Assembly: GCA_944325305.1 (NCBI GenBank)
Contig: CALUZO010000012.1
Span: 1-64,000, forward strand
DNA from: an uncultured Rikenellaceae bacterium
Lineage (GTDB): Bacteria; Bacteroidota; Bacteroidia; Bacteroidales; Rikenellaceae
Direction: 5' to 3'
DNA: 64,000 bases
Shown: positions 34,196-43,762 of the stretch, in pieces
Position numbering within the stretch: the stretch's first letter is position 1
How the letters are laid out: each line of letters begins with the position of its first letter
The notes under the pieces: generated by a model
The model's database searches: none
Told to the model about the DNA's origin: nothing
Seen by the model: the letters and a program-made list of their open reading frames with translations, nothing else
Made by a program: the position numbers and the translations under genes

Positions 34196-34354
34196 TTACA
34201 TCTCAGAGAAAGAGTCTTTCCCCACTCCGCAAAGCGGGCATACCCAATCATCTGGAATATCTTCGAAAGCGGTTCCAGGTTCTATCCCGCTGTCGGGATC
34301 TCCCTTTTCGGGGTCGTAAACGTACCCGCAAACGTCACATACATACTTTTTCAT
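34196..34354 (-). CDS. Rubredoxin
   Basis: A 52-residue one-iron electron carrier. The four iron-binding cysteines are in CDVCGY (C6, C9) and CPLCG (C39, C42), with the usual [14 protein letters not shown] and DDWVCPLCG surroundings. It is expected to donate electrons to rubrerythrin or other oxygen-defence partners, which are not in the window. The ATG at 34354 (MKKYVCDVC) gives the normal length; an upstream in-frame extension of 24 residues would be atypical. It has its own promoter (34435-34465) and terminator. Confidence 0.95.
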   Translation of the reverse strand: MKKYVCDVCGYVYDPEKGDPDSGIEPGTAFEDIPDDWVCPLCGVGKDSFSEM

Positions 34355-35017
34355 ATCGGCAATATATTCGTTTAGATTAAAAAAAATTTTAATTCGTATC
34401 AGAGGTGATAATTCCGAGCACCGCAACTACATCGCAAAGATATATATTTAAACCAAAACGGCAATTATCATTCACCAAAATGCGGCGTTGCGACAACCGT
34501 CATTTTCAGTTTTGTCATGTCACACCCCATCATCTCCCCTACACTTCAATTTACGGGCCAAAAGAATCGTGAGTAATTGAGTAATGTTGTCATCCGGTGT
34601 TTATCAACAGCGGAGGATCTGCGATTGTCATGTCCGTGTCGTCAACCCGGCAAATAACCGGAGCAACATGCGCGCCTGTTACGCAGACTGGCAGAACAAA
34701 AAAACGACTCACATCTAATCTAATCTGCGTTCCGAAAAGACAGTGTCCTGTCTCAGAATCATCATGTTAAGAGGCGGCTTTAGATAAATCAGCCGATACG
34801 AACTCAAGACTGTCGCATCGTATTCCGATATTTCGTCACCGGGATGACTGTAACGTCACACCTGAGGACGCAGGAACAGTCAGAATTCTTTTCGGATCCG
34901 GAATCGATAAATACTGGCAGACATATCCGTGACGCTGCCATCGACATACGACGGAAGCGCTTCATGTTCTGCCCGGCACAAACGGGAAAAGTATCCTGGA
35001 ATGACTTTTACTGAAAT
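34355..35017. other. Intergenic region between rubredoxin and purB
   Basis: About 660 bases. Only the rubredoxin promoter at its left end is recognised. No convincing reading frame or RNA gene is seen; a few short inverted pieces (for example around 34737-34760) are weak. Confidence 0.45.
34435..34465 (-). promoter_or_regulatory. Rubredoxin gene promoter
   Basis: Minus strand TATCTTTG (34442-34435) with ATTG 19 bases upstream (34465-34462). The leader would be about 75 bases. Confidence 0.65.
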
Positions 35018-36364
35018 CTAATATATGCCTGTGTATGTTTGCGGAGTTAATTTGCGCAATTCATCCTTTACGCTATCCTTGACATCGAGCGTATCTATAA
35101 ACTCCCGTATAGTCTCTTTGGTAATAGGTTTATTTGTACGGGTCAGTGCCTTTAGCGCCTCATACGGCGAGGGATAGTTTTCACGGCGAAGGATGGTCTG
35201 AATACCTTCCGCAACGACGGCCCAGTTCCTTTCGAGATCGCGGTCTATGGCTTCGGGATTGATAATGAGTTTGCCGAGCCCCTTCATTATCGACCTGAAA
35301 GCGATAATGGTGTGCGCTATCGGCACCCCTGTATTGCGCAATACGGTCGAATCGGTAAGGTCGCGCTGGAGTCTCGATACTGGAAGTTTCGCCGACAGAT
35401 GTTCGAAAATGGCGTTGGCGATACCGAGGTTGCCTTCCGCGTTCTCGAAATCTATGGGATTCACCTTATGCGGCATCGCAGACGAACCTACCTCCCCAGC
35501 TTTGATCTTCTGTTTGAAGTAATCCATCGAGACATAAGTCCAAATATCACGGCACATATCTATGAGAACGGTGTTGATGCGCTTGAAGGCATCGAAGATA
35601 GCAGCCAGATTATCGTAATGCTCTATCTGGGTTGTGGTCTGCGAACGGTCGAGGTGAAGCACATCGTTAACGAAATGGTTGGCGAAGGCCACCCAATCTA
35701 TCTCCGGATAGGCAGCCATATGTGCATTGAAGTTACCTGTAGCGCCACCGAATTTAGCCGGCGCCGGAATAGCACGCAGCAGACTGACCTGTTTGGTTAT
35801 TCGTTCTATGTAAACCCGGAACTCCTTGCCCAATTTGGTCGGCGATGCAGGCTGGCCGTGCGTACGGGCAAGTAAGGCTACGTCCTTCCAATCGTCGGCA
35901 AGCGCATCAAGCTGTGCAACAAGTTCGTCCAAAAGCGGATAATAGACGTCGCGGGCAGCATCGCGCAACGAGTACGGCATGGCCGTATTGTTGATGTCCT
36001 GCGACGTAAGCCCGAAATGAACGAACTCCTTATGGCCTCCCAGTCCCAGGGCATCCATCTTCTCTTTTATAAAATACTCCACGGCTTTGACATCGTGGTT
36101 CGTTGTCTTCTCTATCTCCTTGACCTTTTGGGCATCGACGATTGAGAAATTGCGGTAAATGTCGCGAATGGAGTCGAACTTCTCTTTTTTCACGTCGCCG
36201 AGTTGCGGAAGCGGGATCTCGCACAGCGCTATGAAATACTCTATTTCTACGAGTACCCTGTAACGAATGAGAGCGTATTCCGAAAAATATTTGTCCAACG
36301 GCTCAGAGGCATTTCTGTAACGTCCGTCAACCGGACTGATGGCTGTTATCTTGCTAAGATCCAT
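35018..36364 (-). CDS. purB: Adenylosuccinate lyase
   Basis: Cleaves adenylosuccinate and SAICAR in purine synthesis. 448 residues of the fumarase/aspartase superfamily, of the PurB type seen in E. coli (start ITAISPVDGRYRNASEPL). The catalytic His region (THGQPASPTKLG) and the flexible signature loop GSSAMPHKVNPIDFENAEGN are intact. Its promoter is a perfect TTTG-N19-TAACTTTG about 30 bases upstream. purA is in the same window but far away (60126). Confidence 0.97.
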   Translation of the reverse strand: MDLSKITAISPVDGRYRNASEPLDKYFSEYALIRYRVLVEIEYFIALCEIPLPQLGDVKKEKFDSIRDIYRNFSIVDAQKVKEIEKTTNHDVKAVEYFIKEKMDALGLGGHKEFVHFGLTSQDINNTAMPYSLRDAARDVYYPLLDELVAQLDALADDWKDVALLARTHGQPASPTKLGKEFRVYIERITKQVSLLRAIPAPAKFGGATGNFNAHMAAYPEIDWVAFANHFVNDVLHLDRSQTTTQIEHYDNLAAIFDAFKRINTVLIDMCRDIWTYVSMDYFKQKIKAGEVGSSAMPHKVNPIDFENAEGNLGIANAIFEHLSAKLPVSRLQRDLTDSTVLRNTGVPIAHTIIAFRSIMKGLGKLIINPEAIDRDLERNWAVVAEGIQTILRRENYPSPYEALKALTRTNKPITKETIREFIDTLDVKDSVKDELRKLTPQTYTGIY

Positions 36365-36392
36365 AAAACTTTTAATCTAACGGGTTAGACGG

Positions 36393-36423
36393 CAAAGTTA
36401 CCAATTAGACGGTTCATTACAAA
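36393..36423 (-). promoter_or_regulatory. purB promoter (perfect -33/-7)
   Basis: Minus strand TTTG (36423-36420), 19 bases, TAACTTTG (36400-36393): an exact match to the Bacteroidota primary-sigma consensus. Confidence 0.82.
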
Positions 36424-36548
36424 ACTACGAGCACCTTTCTATCGACAATTAATGAACACCTCTGTCATAAATTCCACAAATATGTCCATGGTGTCGGCAT
36501 GGCATATTAATTGAACGTTAAGCAAACAATAAATCCCGAAAATGTCGT

Positions 36549-36556
36549 TATCTTTG
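36549..36556 (+). promoter_or_regulatory. Promoter -7 element of the DUF4834-mlaE-mlaF operon
   Basis: TATCTTTG, exact match, 22 bases before the ATG at 36578. No TTTG at the -33 distance. Confidence 0.5.
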
Positions 36557-36577
36557 TGAATCGTTACAAGATAATAT

Positions 36578-36892
36578 ATGTGGTTTATAGAATTCATATT
36601 ATTAACAATCATAGTGCTCTATCTGCTCGGCTGGATAGGCAAGAAACTGCTCGTATGGTGGCTCACACGAAAACAGCGCCAATTCACCGACCAATTCGGC
36701 CAGGGAGGCGGTTTCACATACTCGTGGAGCAGCAAATACGGCACCGGCACACGCACAAAAAATACACAAAATAAAGAGGGAGAAGTACACATAAAACAAA
36801 CTCAAACCACGCAGAAAAAAGTCAGCCGCACTGTCGGCGACTATGTGGAATACGAGGAGGTAGTGGAAACCAATTACGAACAAAAGCGTTAG
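36578..36892 (+). CDS. DUF4834-like small membrane protein
   Basis: A 104-residue protein with one N-terminal transmembrane helix (MWFIEFILLTIIVLYLLGW) followed by a basic linker and a hydrophilic tail containing Gly-rich (FGQGGGFTYSW) and Thr/Gln-rich segments, ending YVEYEEVVETNYEQKR. The pattern matches the small DUF4834 group found in Bacteroidota. Function unknown. It lies five bases before mlaE, so it is probably co-translated with the lipid-transport genes. Confidence 0.72.
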   Translation: MWFIEFILLTIIVLYLLGWIGKKLLVWWLTRKQRQFTDQFGQGGGFTYSWSSKYGTGTRTKNTQNKEGEVHIKQTQTTQKKVSRTVGDYVEYEEVVETNYEQKR

Positions 36893-36897
36893 ACGGC

Positions 36898-37641
36898 ATG
36901 ATTAAATTCCTGACCTTTTTCGGACGTTATTTCATCTTGATGAGACGGGTTTTGTCGAAACCCGACAAATGGTATATATTCCGCAATCGGGTGTCGTTCG
37001 AAATGGAAGCGTTGGGACTCAACTCGATAGGCATAGCTGCCATCATATCCATCTTTATGGGCGCCGTAGTCGCCCTGCAAATGGCCATCAACCTCGAATC
37101 GCCTTTTATTCCCCGGATGCTCATAGGATATGCCACCCGCGAGATCATGATACTCGAATTCAGCTCGACGGTGGTCGCACTCATACTTGCCGGCAAGGTC
37201 GGCAGCAACATAGCCTCCGAAATCGGGACCATGCGCATTACGGAACAGATAGACGCACTGGAAATAATGGGGATCAATTCGGCAAACTACCTCATACTGC
37301 CAAAGATAATAGCAACGGTATTGTTTTTCCCGTTTCTTGCCATTATGAGTACCATAATAGGCTGTTTCGGTGGATATTTCATCGCATGGGTCACTGGAAT
37401 CATGAACCCGGTCGATTACGTCGACGGTCTCATGTTAGACTTCAAATCGACCTCCATAATCTACTCGCTCGTCAAAATAGCCGTGTTCGCATTCCTCATA
37501 ACATCAATCTCAGGCATGTACGGCTACTATGCCCATGGCAATTCGCTCGAGGTCGGCAGGGCGAGCACCAAAGCCGTGGTCGTAAGTTCCATCGCAATAT
37601 TGGCATTCGACCTTATACTCACTCAATTAATCCTGATCTGA
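36898..37641 (+). CDS. mlaE: MlaE-type ABC permease (lipid transport)
   Basis: Inner-membrane permease of the MlaE/YrbE family, 247 residues, with about five helices. Marks include the amphipathic N-terminal segment, the SIGIAAIISIFMGAVVALQM region, the conserved VGSNIASEIGTMRITEQIDALEIMGIN stretch that is diagnostic for the family, and the late GYYAHGNSLEVGRASTKAVV part. It works with the ATPase encoded next and normally with an MCE (MlaD) protein, to move phospholipids between membranes. Its stop overlaps the mlaF start by one base. No MlaD gene follows. Confidence 0.94.
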   Translation: MIKFLTFFGRYFILMRRVLSKPDKWYIFRNRVSFEMEALGLNSIGIAAIISIFMGAVVALQMAINLESPFIPRMLIGYATREIMILEFSSTVVALILAGKVGSNIASEIGTMRITEQIDALEIMGINSANYLILPKIIATVLFFPFLAIMSTIIGCFGGYFIAWVTGIMNPVDYVDGLMLDFKSTSIIYSLVKIAVFAFLITSISGMYGYYAHGNSLEVGRASTKAVVVSSIAILAFDLILTQLILI

Positions 37642-38405
37642 TGATAACGACTGAACATCTGTACAAATCGTTCGACAATAAGGAGGTTTTAGACGACATC
37701 AGCGTGGTGTTCGAACAGGGCAAGACAAACCTTATAATCGGACAAAGCGGCTCGGGAAAGACAGTATTGCTGAAATGCCTCGTTGGACTTCATCCGATAG
37801 ACAAGGGTGCCATACTCTACGATGATGTCTGTTTCAACACCCTATCGGCAAAAGACAGACAGCAAATGCGTCGCCATGTCGGAATGATATTCCAGGGCGG
37901 TGCTCTGCTCGACTCATCGACGGTACGGGAAAATGTGAAACTGCCTCTCGACATGTTCACCGATCGTAGCGAAAAGGAAAAAATAGAACGCGTGAACTTT
38001 TGCCTCAAGAGAGTAAACCTCGAGAATGTCAACGATCTTTACCCTTCGGAACTCAGCGGCGGCATGGTCAAACGCGTGGCAATAGCCAGAGCAATCGTAC
38101 TGAATCCCAAATATCTGTTCTGTGACGAGCCCAATTCCGGTCTCGACCCGATGACCTCCGTCGTAATAGACAATCTCATCAAAGAGATCACCGAAGAATA
38201 TAACATGACAACCATCATCAACACCCATGACATGAACTCTGTTATGGAAATCGGAGAGAAGGTCATATTCATCCACAAAGGACGCAAGTGGTGGGAAGGG
38301 ACAAAATACGACATTTTAGATTCGGACAACCCCGAACTCAACGCCTTCGTATTCGCCTCGGCAATGGCCAAAAGATCAAAAGAGTGCGGAAACAAAAACT
38401 TATAG
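37641..38405 (+). CDS. mlaF: MlaF-type ABC ATPase (lipid transport)
   Basis: ATP-binding subunit paired with MlaE, 254 residues. The Walker A GQSGSGKT, signature LSGGMVKRVAIARA, Walker B YLFCDEPNSGLD and the H-loop INTHDMNS are all present. The start ATG overlaps the mlaE stop (ATGA-type coupling by one base). Some start models place it inside an upstream frame, but MITTEHLYKSFDN is the proper N-terminus. The gene ends the operon; gapA follows 392 bases later with its own promoter. Confidence 0.94.
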   Translation: MITTEHLYKSFDNKEVLDDISVVFEQGKTNLIIGQSGSGKTVLLKCLVGLHPIDKGAILYDDVCFNTLSAKDRQQMRRHVGMIFQGGALLDSSTVRENVKLPLDMFTDRSEKEKIERVNFCLKRVNLENVNDLYPSELSGGMVKRVAIARAIVLNPKYLFCDEPNSGLDPMTSVVIDNLIKEITEEYNMTTIINTHDMNSVMEIGEKVIFIHKGRKWWEGTKYDILDSDNPELNAFVFASAMAKRSKECGNKNL

Positions 38406-38660
38406 GCATTGTCCCGATCGAACAATATGCGATCACACAACAGCATACTCCGCTAATGATACATGCGAATGCAGATATGTGCTTCCGTCCCAAACGAATG
38501 AATATCGGCTTGCCAATACAATACCTGCAACATGAATCGCAGACAGGCAAAAATTCTCAAGAAACGATTCACAATTAGCGCCATAAGCCTATTGACTTGA
38601 AAATTTCGGTAGATTCAAATTCACGGCAGCGAATTTTTAAGATTTTTTAATATAGTTTCG
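38406..38660. other. Intergenic region after mlaF
   Basis: About 255 bases before the gapA promoter. No reading frame, RNA gene or clear terminator is recognised. Confidence 0.45.
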
Positions 38661-38691
38661 TTTGAAGTTCGTAGGAAAATTCATATTTTTG
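38661..38691 (+). promoter_or_regulatory. gapA promoter (perfect -33/-7)
   Basis: TTTG (38661-38664), 19 bases, TATTTTTG (38684-38691). It fits a strong housekeeping promoter and leaves a ~100-base leader before gapA. Confidence 0.85.
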
Positions 38692-38785
38692 TAACGCTTC
38701 GCAACAGGCCTCCTGTCGGACAACGCGAAAAAGCCGGGTGGTTTTGAAGCAATACATTGATGAACAATCAGTTCAAACTCAATAA

Positions 38786-39805
<1,020 letters not shown>

Positions 39806-39827
39806 TTCAACGGCAATCTCATAACAG

Positions 39828-39861
39828 GAGAGCGGTTCATATGAACCGCTCTCTTTTTTTT
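39828..39861 (+). terminator. Terminator of gapA
   Basis: A perfect 26-base palindrome (39828-39853, GAGAGCGGTTCA and its reverse complement) followed by eight T residues. Confidence 0.95.
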
Positions 39862-39910
39862 CAATTCTTATAATAACGGATAATACGCAATCCCCACCCT
39901 CGCAAAAGCG

Positions 39911-40402
39911 TCAAAACACTCTTGCCGAACATATCATGGCCACGGCATGTGCCGCCACCCCTTCTTCGCGACCTGTAAAGCCGAGCCTCTCTTCCGTAGT
40001 GGCCTTGACAGATACCTGGTCCACACCAAGGCCCATGACACGTGCCAAAACAGCCCGCATATCGTCGATATAAGGACGCAACTTAGGCGCCTGCATGACT
40101 ATCGTACAGTCGACGTTGACTATGGCATACCCGTGCTCCGAGAGCATCTCCACAACACGGGCAAGCAATCCCATGGAATCGGCACCCTTATATTCATCCG
40201 AAGTGTCCGGGAAATGCAATCCTATATCGCCAAGAGCAGCAGCCCCCAGAAGAGCGTCGCACAAGGCATGCGCAAGAACATCTCCGTCGGAATGTGCGAC
40301 ACACCCTTTGGCGTGATTTATGCGTACCCCACCTATAACAAGAGGCAAACCCTCGGCAAGCACATGCACGTCGTATCCGTGCCCTATTCTATAACCGTTC
40401 AT
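39911..40402 (-). CDS. ispF: 2-C-methyl-D-erythritol 2,4-cyclodiphosphate synthase
   Basis: Fifth enzyme of the non-mevalonate isoprenoid pathway. The 163 residues carry the metal site DVHVL (Asp/His of GHGYDVH) and [20 protein letters not shown], the [10 protein letters not shown] loop, and the C-terminal [17 protein letters not shown] substrate loop. Length is typical. It is convergent with gapA and divergent from pepD. No terminator of its own is seen on the minus strand. Confidence 0.96.
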   Translation of the reverse strand: MNGYRIGHGYDVHVLAEGLPLVIGGVRINHAKGCVAHSDGDVLAHALCDALLGAAALGDIGLHFPDTSDEYKGADSMGLLARVVEMLSEHGYAIVNVDCTIVMQAPKLRPYIDDMRAVLARVMGLGVDQVSVKATTEERLGFTGREEGVAAHAVAMICSARVF

Positions 40403-40492
40403 ATACGTGCGTTTTGATCTGCAATTTAGCTATTTTTTTCCTAACTTTACAATCGGGTCACAGACTGTGACAATGAGTTAAAACATAAGATT

Positions 40493-41950
40493 ATGTCTGA
40501 AATAAGCAAACTCAGCCCAGTTATAGTATGGGAAAACTTCGACCGCATAACACAGGTTCCGCGTCCGTCGAAAAAAGAAGGCAGGATTCTCGAGTTCCTT
40601 AAAAACTTTGCTACGGCCAACGGCCTCGAACACGCCAGCGACAAGACAGGCAATATAGTTATACGCCGCCCGGCTTCGGCATCCATGTGCGACAGACCTA
40701 CCGTTGTTCTGCAAAGCCATGTCGATATGGTTTGCGAGAAAAATTCGGATACCACGTTCAATTTCGACAACGACCCCATAAAGACGTATGTCGACAACGG
40801 CTGGGTCAAAGCTCGTGGAACGACACTCGGGGCGGATGACGGCATCGGCATGGCGGCAGCTCTCGCAGCGCTTACGGATACATCTGCCGAATATCCAGCT
40901 ATCGAGGCTCTCTTTACGGTCGACGAAGAGACCGGACTCACCGGAGCTCTCAACCTGGGAGCAAAGATGATTACAGGAAAGTACCTCATAAACCTCGACT
41001 CCGAAGACGAGGGGGAGATATTCATAGGATGCGCCGGAGGCATAGATACGATCGCCACATTCCGGTACGCACCAGAAATAGCACCGGAAAAACATGTTTT
41101 CTACAAAATAAACGTTCTCGGTCTGCAGGGCGGCCATTCCGGCGAGGACATAGACAAAAACCGTGGCAACGCGAACAAGATACTGGCCGCACTTCTGCTG
41201 AAGGCATCCCAAAAGTGTGGCATCCGACTCGTCAATTTAGACGGAGGGAATCTTCGAAACGCCATTCCGCGCGAGGCATCGGCAGTTTTTGCCGTTCCAG
41301 TGGATAAGGTTCTGAGACTGTTCGACCTGCTCGAGGAATACGATGAAACACTCATGCATGAATACTCGGCCAGGGAACCGAAACTCGATACAATGGTCAG
41401 CGAGGTCTCAGCCGAAAGCCATGTAATGGACCCAAAGACCCAAAACAACCTTCTGGAGGCACTCGTAAACGTTCCAAACGGCGTACTTGCAATGAGCAAT
41501 ACCATGAAAGGTCTCGTCCAAACCTCAACGAATCTTGCTTCGGTAAAATTCCACGACGACAATACCATACTTGTCAGTACGTCGCAAAGGTCGTCTGTCG
41601 AAAGCGAACGCTTCGAGGCGGCCGCATCAGTTGCCAGCGTCTTCGAACTTGCCGGAGCAACAGTAAAACATTCCGAAGGCTACCCGGGATGGGAACCGAA
41701 TCCACACTCGAAACTGTTGGAAGTCGCAACGCAGACATACGAAAACCTGTTCGGCACCAAACCACACGCACGCGCAATACATGCAGGACTCGAATGCGGA
41801 CTGTTCCTGCAAAAATATCCTCATCTGGAGATGATCTCCGTAGGCCCGACACTACGAGGAGTACACTCCCCTGACGAAAGGCTCGAAATAGCAAGCGTCG
41901 ACAAATTCTGGAAACTTCTCAAAGGCATTCTTCAGAACATAAGAGAATAG
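40493..41950 (+). CDS. pepD: Aminoacyl-histidine dipeptidase (PepD, M20 family)
   Basis: Zinc-dependent dipeptidase (Xaa-His and other dipeptides) of clan MH, 485 residues, cytoplasmic. Metal ligands are visible in VVLQSHVDMVCE (His, Asp), GADDGIGMA (Asp), VDEETGLTGA (catalytic Glu and metal Glu), NLDSEDEGEIFIGC (Asp) and the late GVHSPDERLEI (His). The lid domain lies in between. Length matches E. coli PepD. An 18-base perfect hairpin follows the stop. Confidence 0.94.
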   Translation: MSEISKLSPVIVWENFDRITQVPRPSKKEGRILEFLKNFATANGLEHASDKTGNIVIRRPASASMCDRPTVVLQSHVDMVCEKNSDTTFNFDNDPIKTYVDNGWVKARGTTLGADDGIGMAAALAALTDTSAEYPAIEALFTVDEETGLTGALNLGAKMITGKYLINLDSEDEGEIFIGCAGGIDTIATFRYAPEIAPEKHVFYKINVLGLQGGHSGEDIDKNRGNANKILAALLLKASQKCGIRLVNLDGGNLRNAIPREASAVFAVPVDKVLRLFDLLEEYDETLMHEYSAREPKLDTMVSEVSAESHVMDPKTQNNLLEALVNVPNGVLAMSNTMKGLVQTSTNLASVKFHDDNTILVSTSQRSSVESERFEAAASVASVFELAGATVKHSEGYPGWEPNPHSKLLEVATQTYENLFGTKPHARAIHAGLECGLFLQKYPHLEMISVGPTLRGVHSPDERLEIASVDKFWKLLKGILQNIRE

Positions 41951-41963
41951 AATACAAACATAT

Positions 41964-42006
41964 ACGATGTTTATGAAAAACATAATTTGTTTTTCATAAA
42001 CATCGT
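41964..42006 (+). terminator. Hairpin after pepD (probable terminator)
   Basis: Arms of 18 bases (41964-41981 and 41989-42006) are perfectly complementary around a 7-base loop. The stem is AT-rich, with a run of five A/T pairs near the loop; only a weak T-run follows, so termination may be partial. Confidence 0.65.
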
Positions 42007-42213
42007 TTCAATGCCTCTTTCCCATCCAAACGAGAAAGCGCCGGAACTCTGCGAAACAAACGTTCCGCAGCTATACGACAGTCGATCGATAACGGCGGAT
42101 AATTGCTAAATCTCTCCCGGTATCGGTCCGATTATCCATATGTAAGCAACACATATGAGGTTGTTCCGAAAGCGGCATAATATTGCTTCAATAAAAACAA
42201 ATCAGACATACGC

Positions 42214-42735
42214 ATGGAGTTCTCTCAATTCTTAGCCGACAACAAGATTCAACTCATAGCCACAGGAGTAGCCATAGTAGTCTTTCTGCTTATCAAATAT
42301 GTTACTAAGGAACTGGTCAATAAATACGGCAAACTGACCCGCAAGGCTGAAGGGCGAATGGCCCAGGTCAGACAAATAATGGCTGTTCTGACAAATATTC
42401 TATTCATTTTTTCGGTAGCCATCATCTGGGGAGTAAAAACCCAGAATCTTTTGGTCGGATTGACTACGGTTGTTACCTTTCTCGGAGTAGCCATGTTCGC
42501 CCAGTGGTCCGTATTGAGCAACATCACGGCTGGGATCATAATGTTTTTCTCGGCGCCATACCGCCTCGGCGACAAGATCAAGATAATCGACAAGGATATT
42601 CCAATAAGGGCAACAATAGAGTCTATAAAGACATTCTACACACATATCCGCACGGAAGACAACGAATTGATTGTTCTTCCAAACAATGTTTTCCTGCAGA
42701 AAATAGTGACTATAATATCAGAAAAAGAGGAGTGA
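42214..42735 (+). CDS. Short MscS-type mechanosensitive channel
   Basis: A 173-residue membrane protein with about three helices. The third helix and loop, TTVVTFLGVAMFAQWSVLSN then ITAGIIMFFSAPYRLGDKI, are the pore-lining helix and following strand of MscS. The beta-domain follows (IPIRATIESIKTFYTHIRTEDNE, LPNNVFLQKIV), after which the protein stops, so the alpha/beta cage of E. coli MscS (286 residues) is missing. Such short forms occur in Bacteroidota. The stop codon is inside a 38-base palindrome that also serves as a terminator. Function as a pressure-release channel is inferred. Confidence 0.88.
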   Translation: MEFSQFLADNKIQLIATGVAIVVFLLIKYVTKELVNKYGKLTRKAEGRMAQVRQIMAVLTNILFIFSVAIIWGVKTQNLLVGLTTVVTFLGVAMFAQWSVLSNITAGIIMFFSAPYRLGDKIKIIDKDIPIRATIESIKTFYTHIRTEDNELIVLPNNVFLQKIVTIISEKEE

Positions 42736-42754
42736 TCACTCCTCTTTTTCTGAT
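42717..42754. terminator. 38-base perfect palindrome, two-way terminator
   Basis: The sequence reads the same on both strands from 42717 to 42754, with A-rich and T-rich flanks (AGAAAAAGAGGAGT and its complement). It covers the last codons and stop of the MscS gene and lies 18 bases past the fabI stop, so it can end both convergent transcripts. Confidence 0.88.
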
Positions 42755-42771
42755 CATCAAGCCGAGACCGG

Positions 42772-43650
42772 TTACTCATTTTCGTTCTTTCTGAAAGGGA
42801 ATTTATTGCTGCTGACATCCTTGAATTCAGCTTCGAGACCCTTGCCGTACGTACCCATAGCACGCAACGACATCCCCATACTGCTGAATCCGCCGTCGTG
42901 AAACAGATTCTGCATCGTAACCTTACGGGTGAAATCGGAAAAGAGCGTCAATACGTAATTGGCACAGTCGTCTGCCGTTGCATTGCCCAGAGGCGACATG
43001 CGTTCTGCGAAATCCATCAGATCGTTCAGACCCAACACACCGTTGCCGGCAGTAGTAGGCGTCGGCGACTGCGAGACGGTATTGATACGTATCTTCTTTT
43101 CGCGACCGTAGATATAACCGAAACTGCGGGCTATCGACTCCAGAAGTGCCTTTGCGTCGGCCATGTCATTGTATCCGTAGAGTGTCCGCTGTGCGGCTAT
43201 GTACGACAGTGCAACTATAGATCCCCAATCGTTCAGGGCATCCTTTTTACGCGCCACCTGAATGACCTTATGGAAAGAGATAGCCGAAATGTCGAGCGTT
43301 TTCGAGAGGAAATCATAATCGAGATCGTCATACGTACGGCCTTTGCGTACGTTGGGCGACATACCTATCGAGTGGAGGATAAAATCGAATTTTCCACCGA
43401 ATTGCTCCATCGTTTTGTCGATAAGGTTTTCGAGGTCGGCGACACTGGTAGCATCGGCAGGGACTACTATCGCATTGCATTTTTTCGCCAGTTCGTTGAT
43501 AGTCCCCATTCGGATCGAAACGGCAGTGTTCGTAAGAACTATTTCCGCACCCTCTTCCACAGCCCTTTCAGCCACTTTCCATGCTATTGAGTGTTCATTG
43601 AGGGCGCCGAAAATAAGGCCCTTTTTCCCTTTGAGAAGATTGTATGACAT
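42772..43650 (-). CDS. fabI: Enoyl-[acyl-carrier-protein] reductase FabI
   Basis: NADH-dependent reductase of the last step of fatty acid elongation. 292 residues from the ATG at 43650 (MSYNLLKGKKGLIFGALNEHSIAWK); a non-ATG upstream frame would add 47 unlike residues and lies above the promoter. The SDR-like motifs are the GALNEHSIAWKVA dinucleotide loop and the active site Y...Y...K in SYIAAQRTLYGYNDMADAK. The C-terminus is somewhat longer than E. coli FabI (262), as usual in Bacteroidota. The -7 element TACCTTTG lies about 25 bases upstream. Confidence 0.93.
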   Translation of the reverse strand: MSYNLLKGKKGLIFGALNEHSIAWKVAERAVEEGAEIVLTNTAVSIRMGTINELAKKCNAIVVPADATSVADLENLIDKTMEQFGGKFDFILHSIGMSPNVRKGRTYDDLDYDFLSKTLDISAISFHKVIQVARKKDALNDWGSIVALSYIAAQRTLYGYNDMADAKALLESIARSFGYIYGREKKIRINTVSQSPTPTTAGNGVLGLNDLMDFAERMSPLGNATADDCANYVLTLFSDFTRKVTMQNLFHDGGFSSMGMSLRAMGTYGKGLEAEFKDVSSNKFPFRKNENE

Positions 43651-43673
43651 AATCAGATAATTTGTTGACGGCC

Positions 43674-43681
43674 CAAAGGTA
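43674..43681 (-). promoter_or_regulatory. fabI promoter -7 element
   Basis: Minus strand TACCTTTG, exact match, 24 bases before the fabI ATG. No TTTG at the -33 distance. It supports the shorter start. Confidence 0.5.
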
Positions 43682-43762
43682 GTAAATTTCCACAAACTAC
43701 CGCCCCGTTTGCCTAAAATCGGCAGCCGAGGCGGCAGTTTCAAAGACCCAAAACACTCTATG

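Noticed and set aside
36969..37640. Extended mlaF frame reaching far into mlaE
   Set aside because: The upstream part is an out-of-frame reading of mlaE; MlaF proper starts at 37641.
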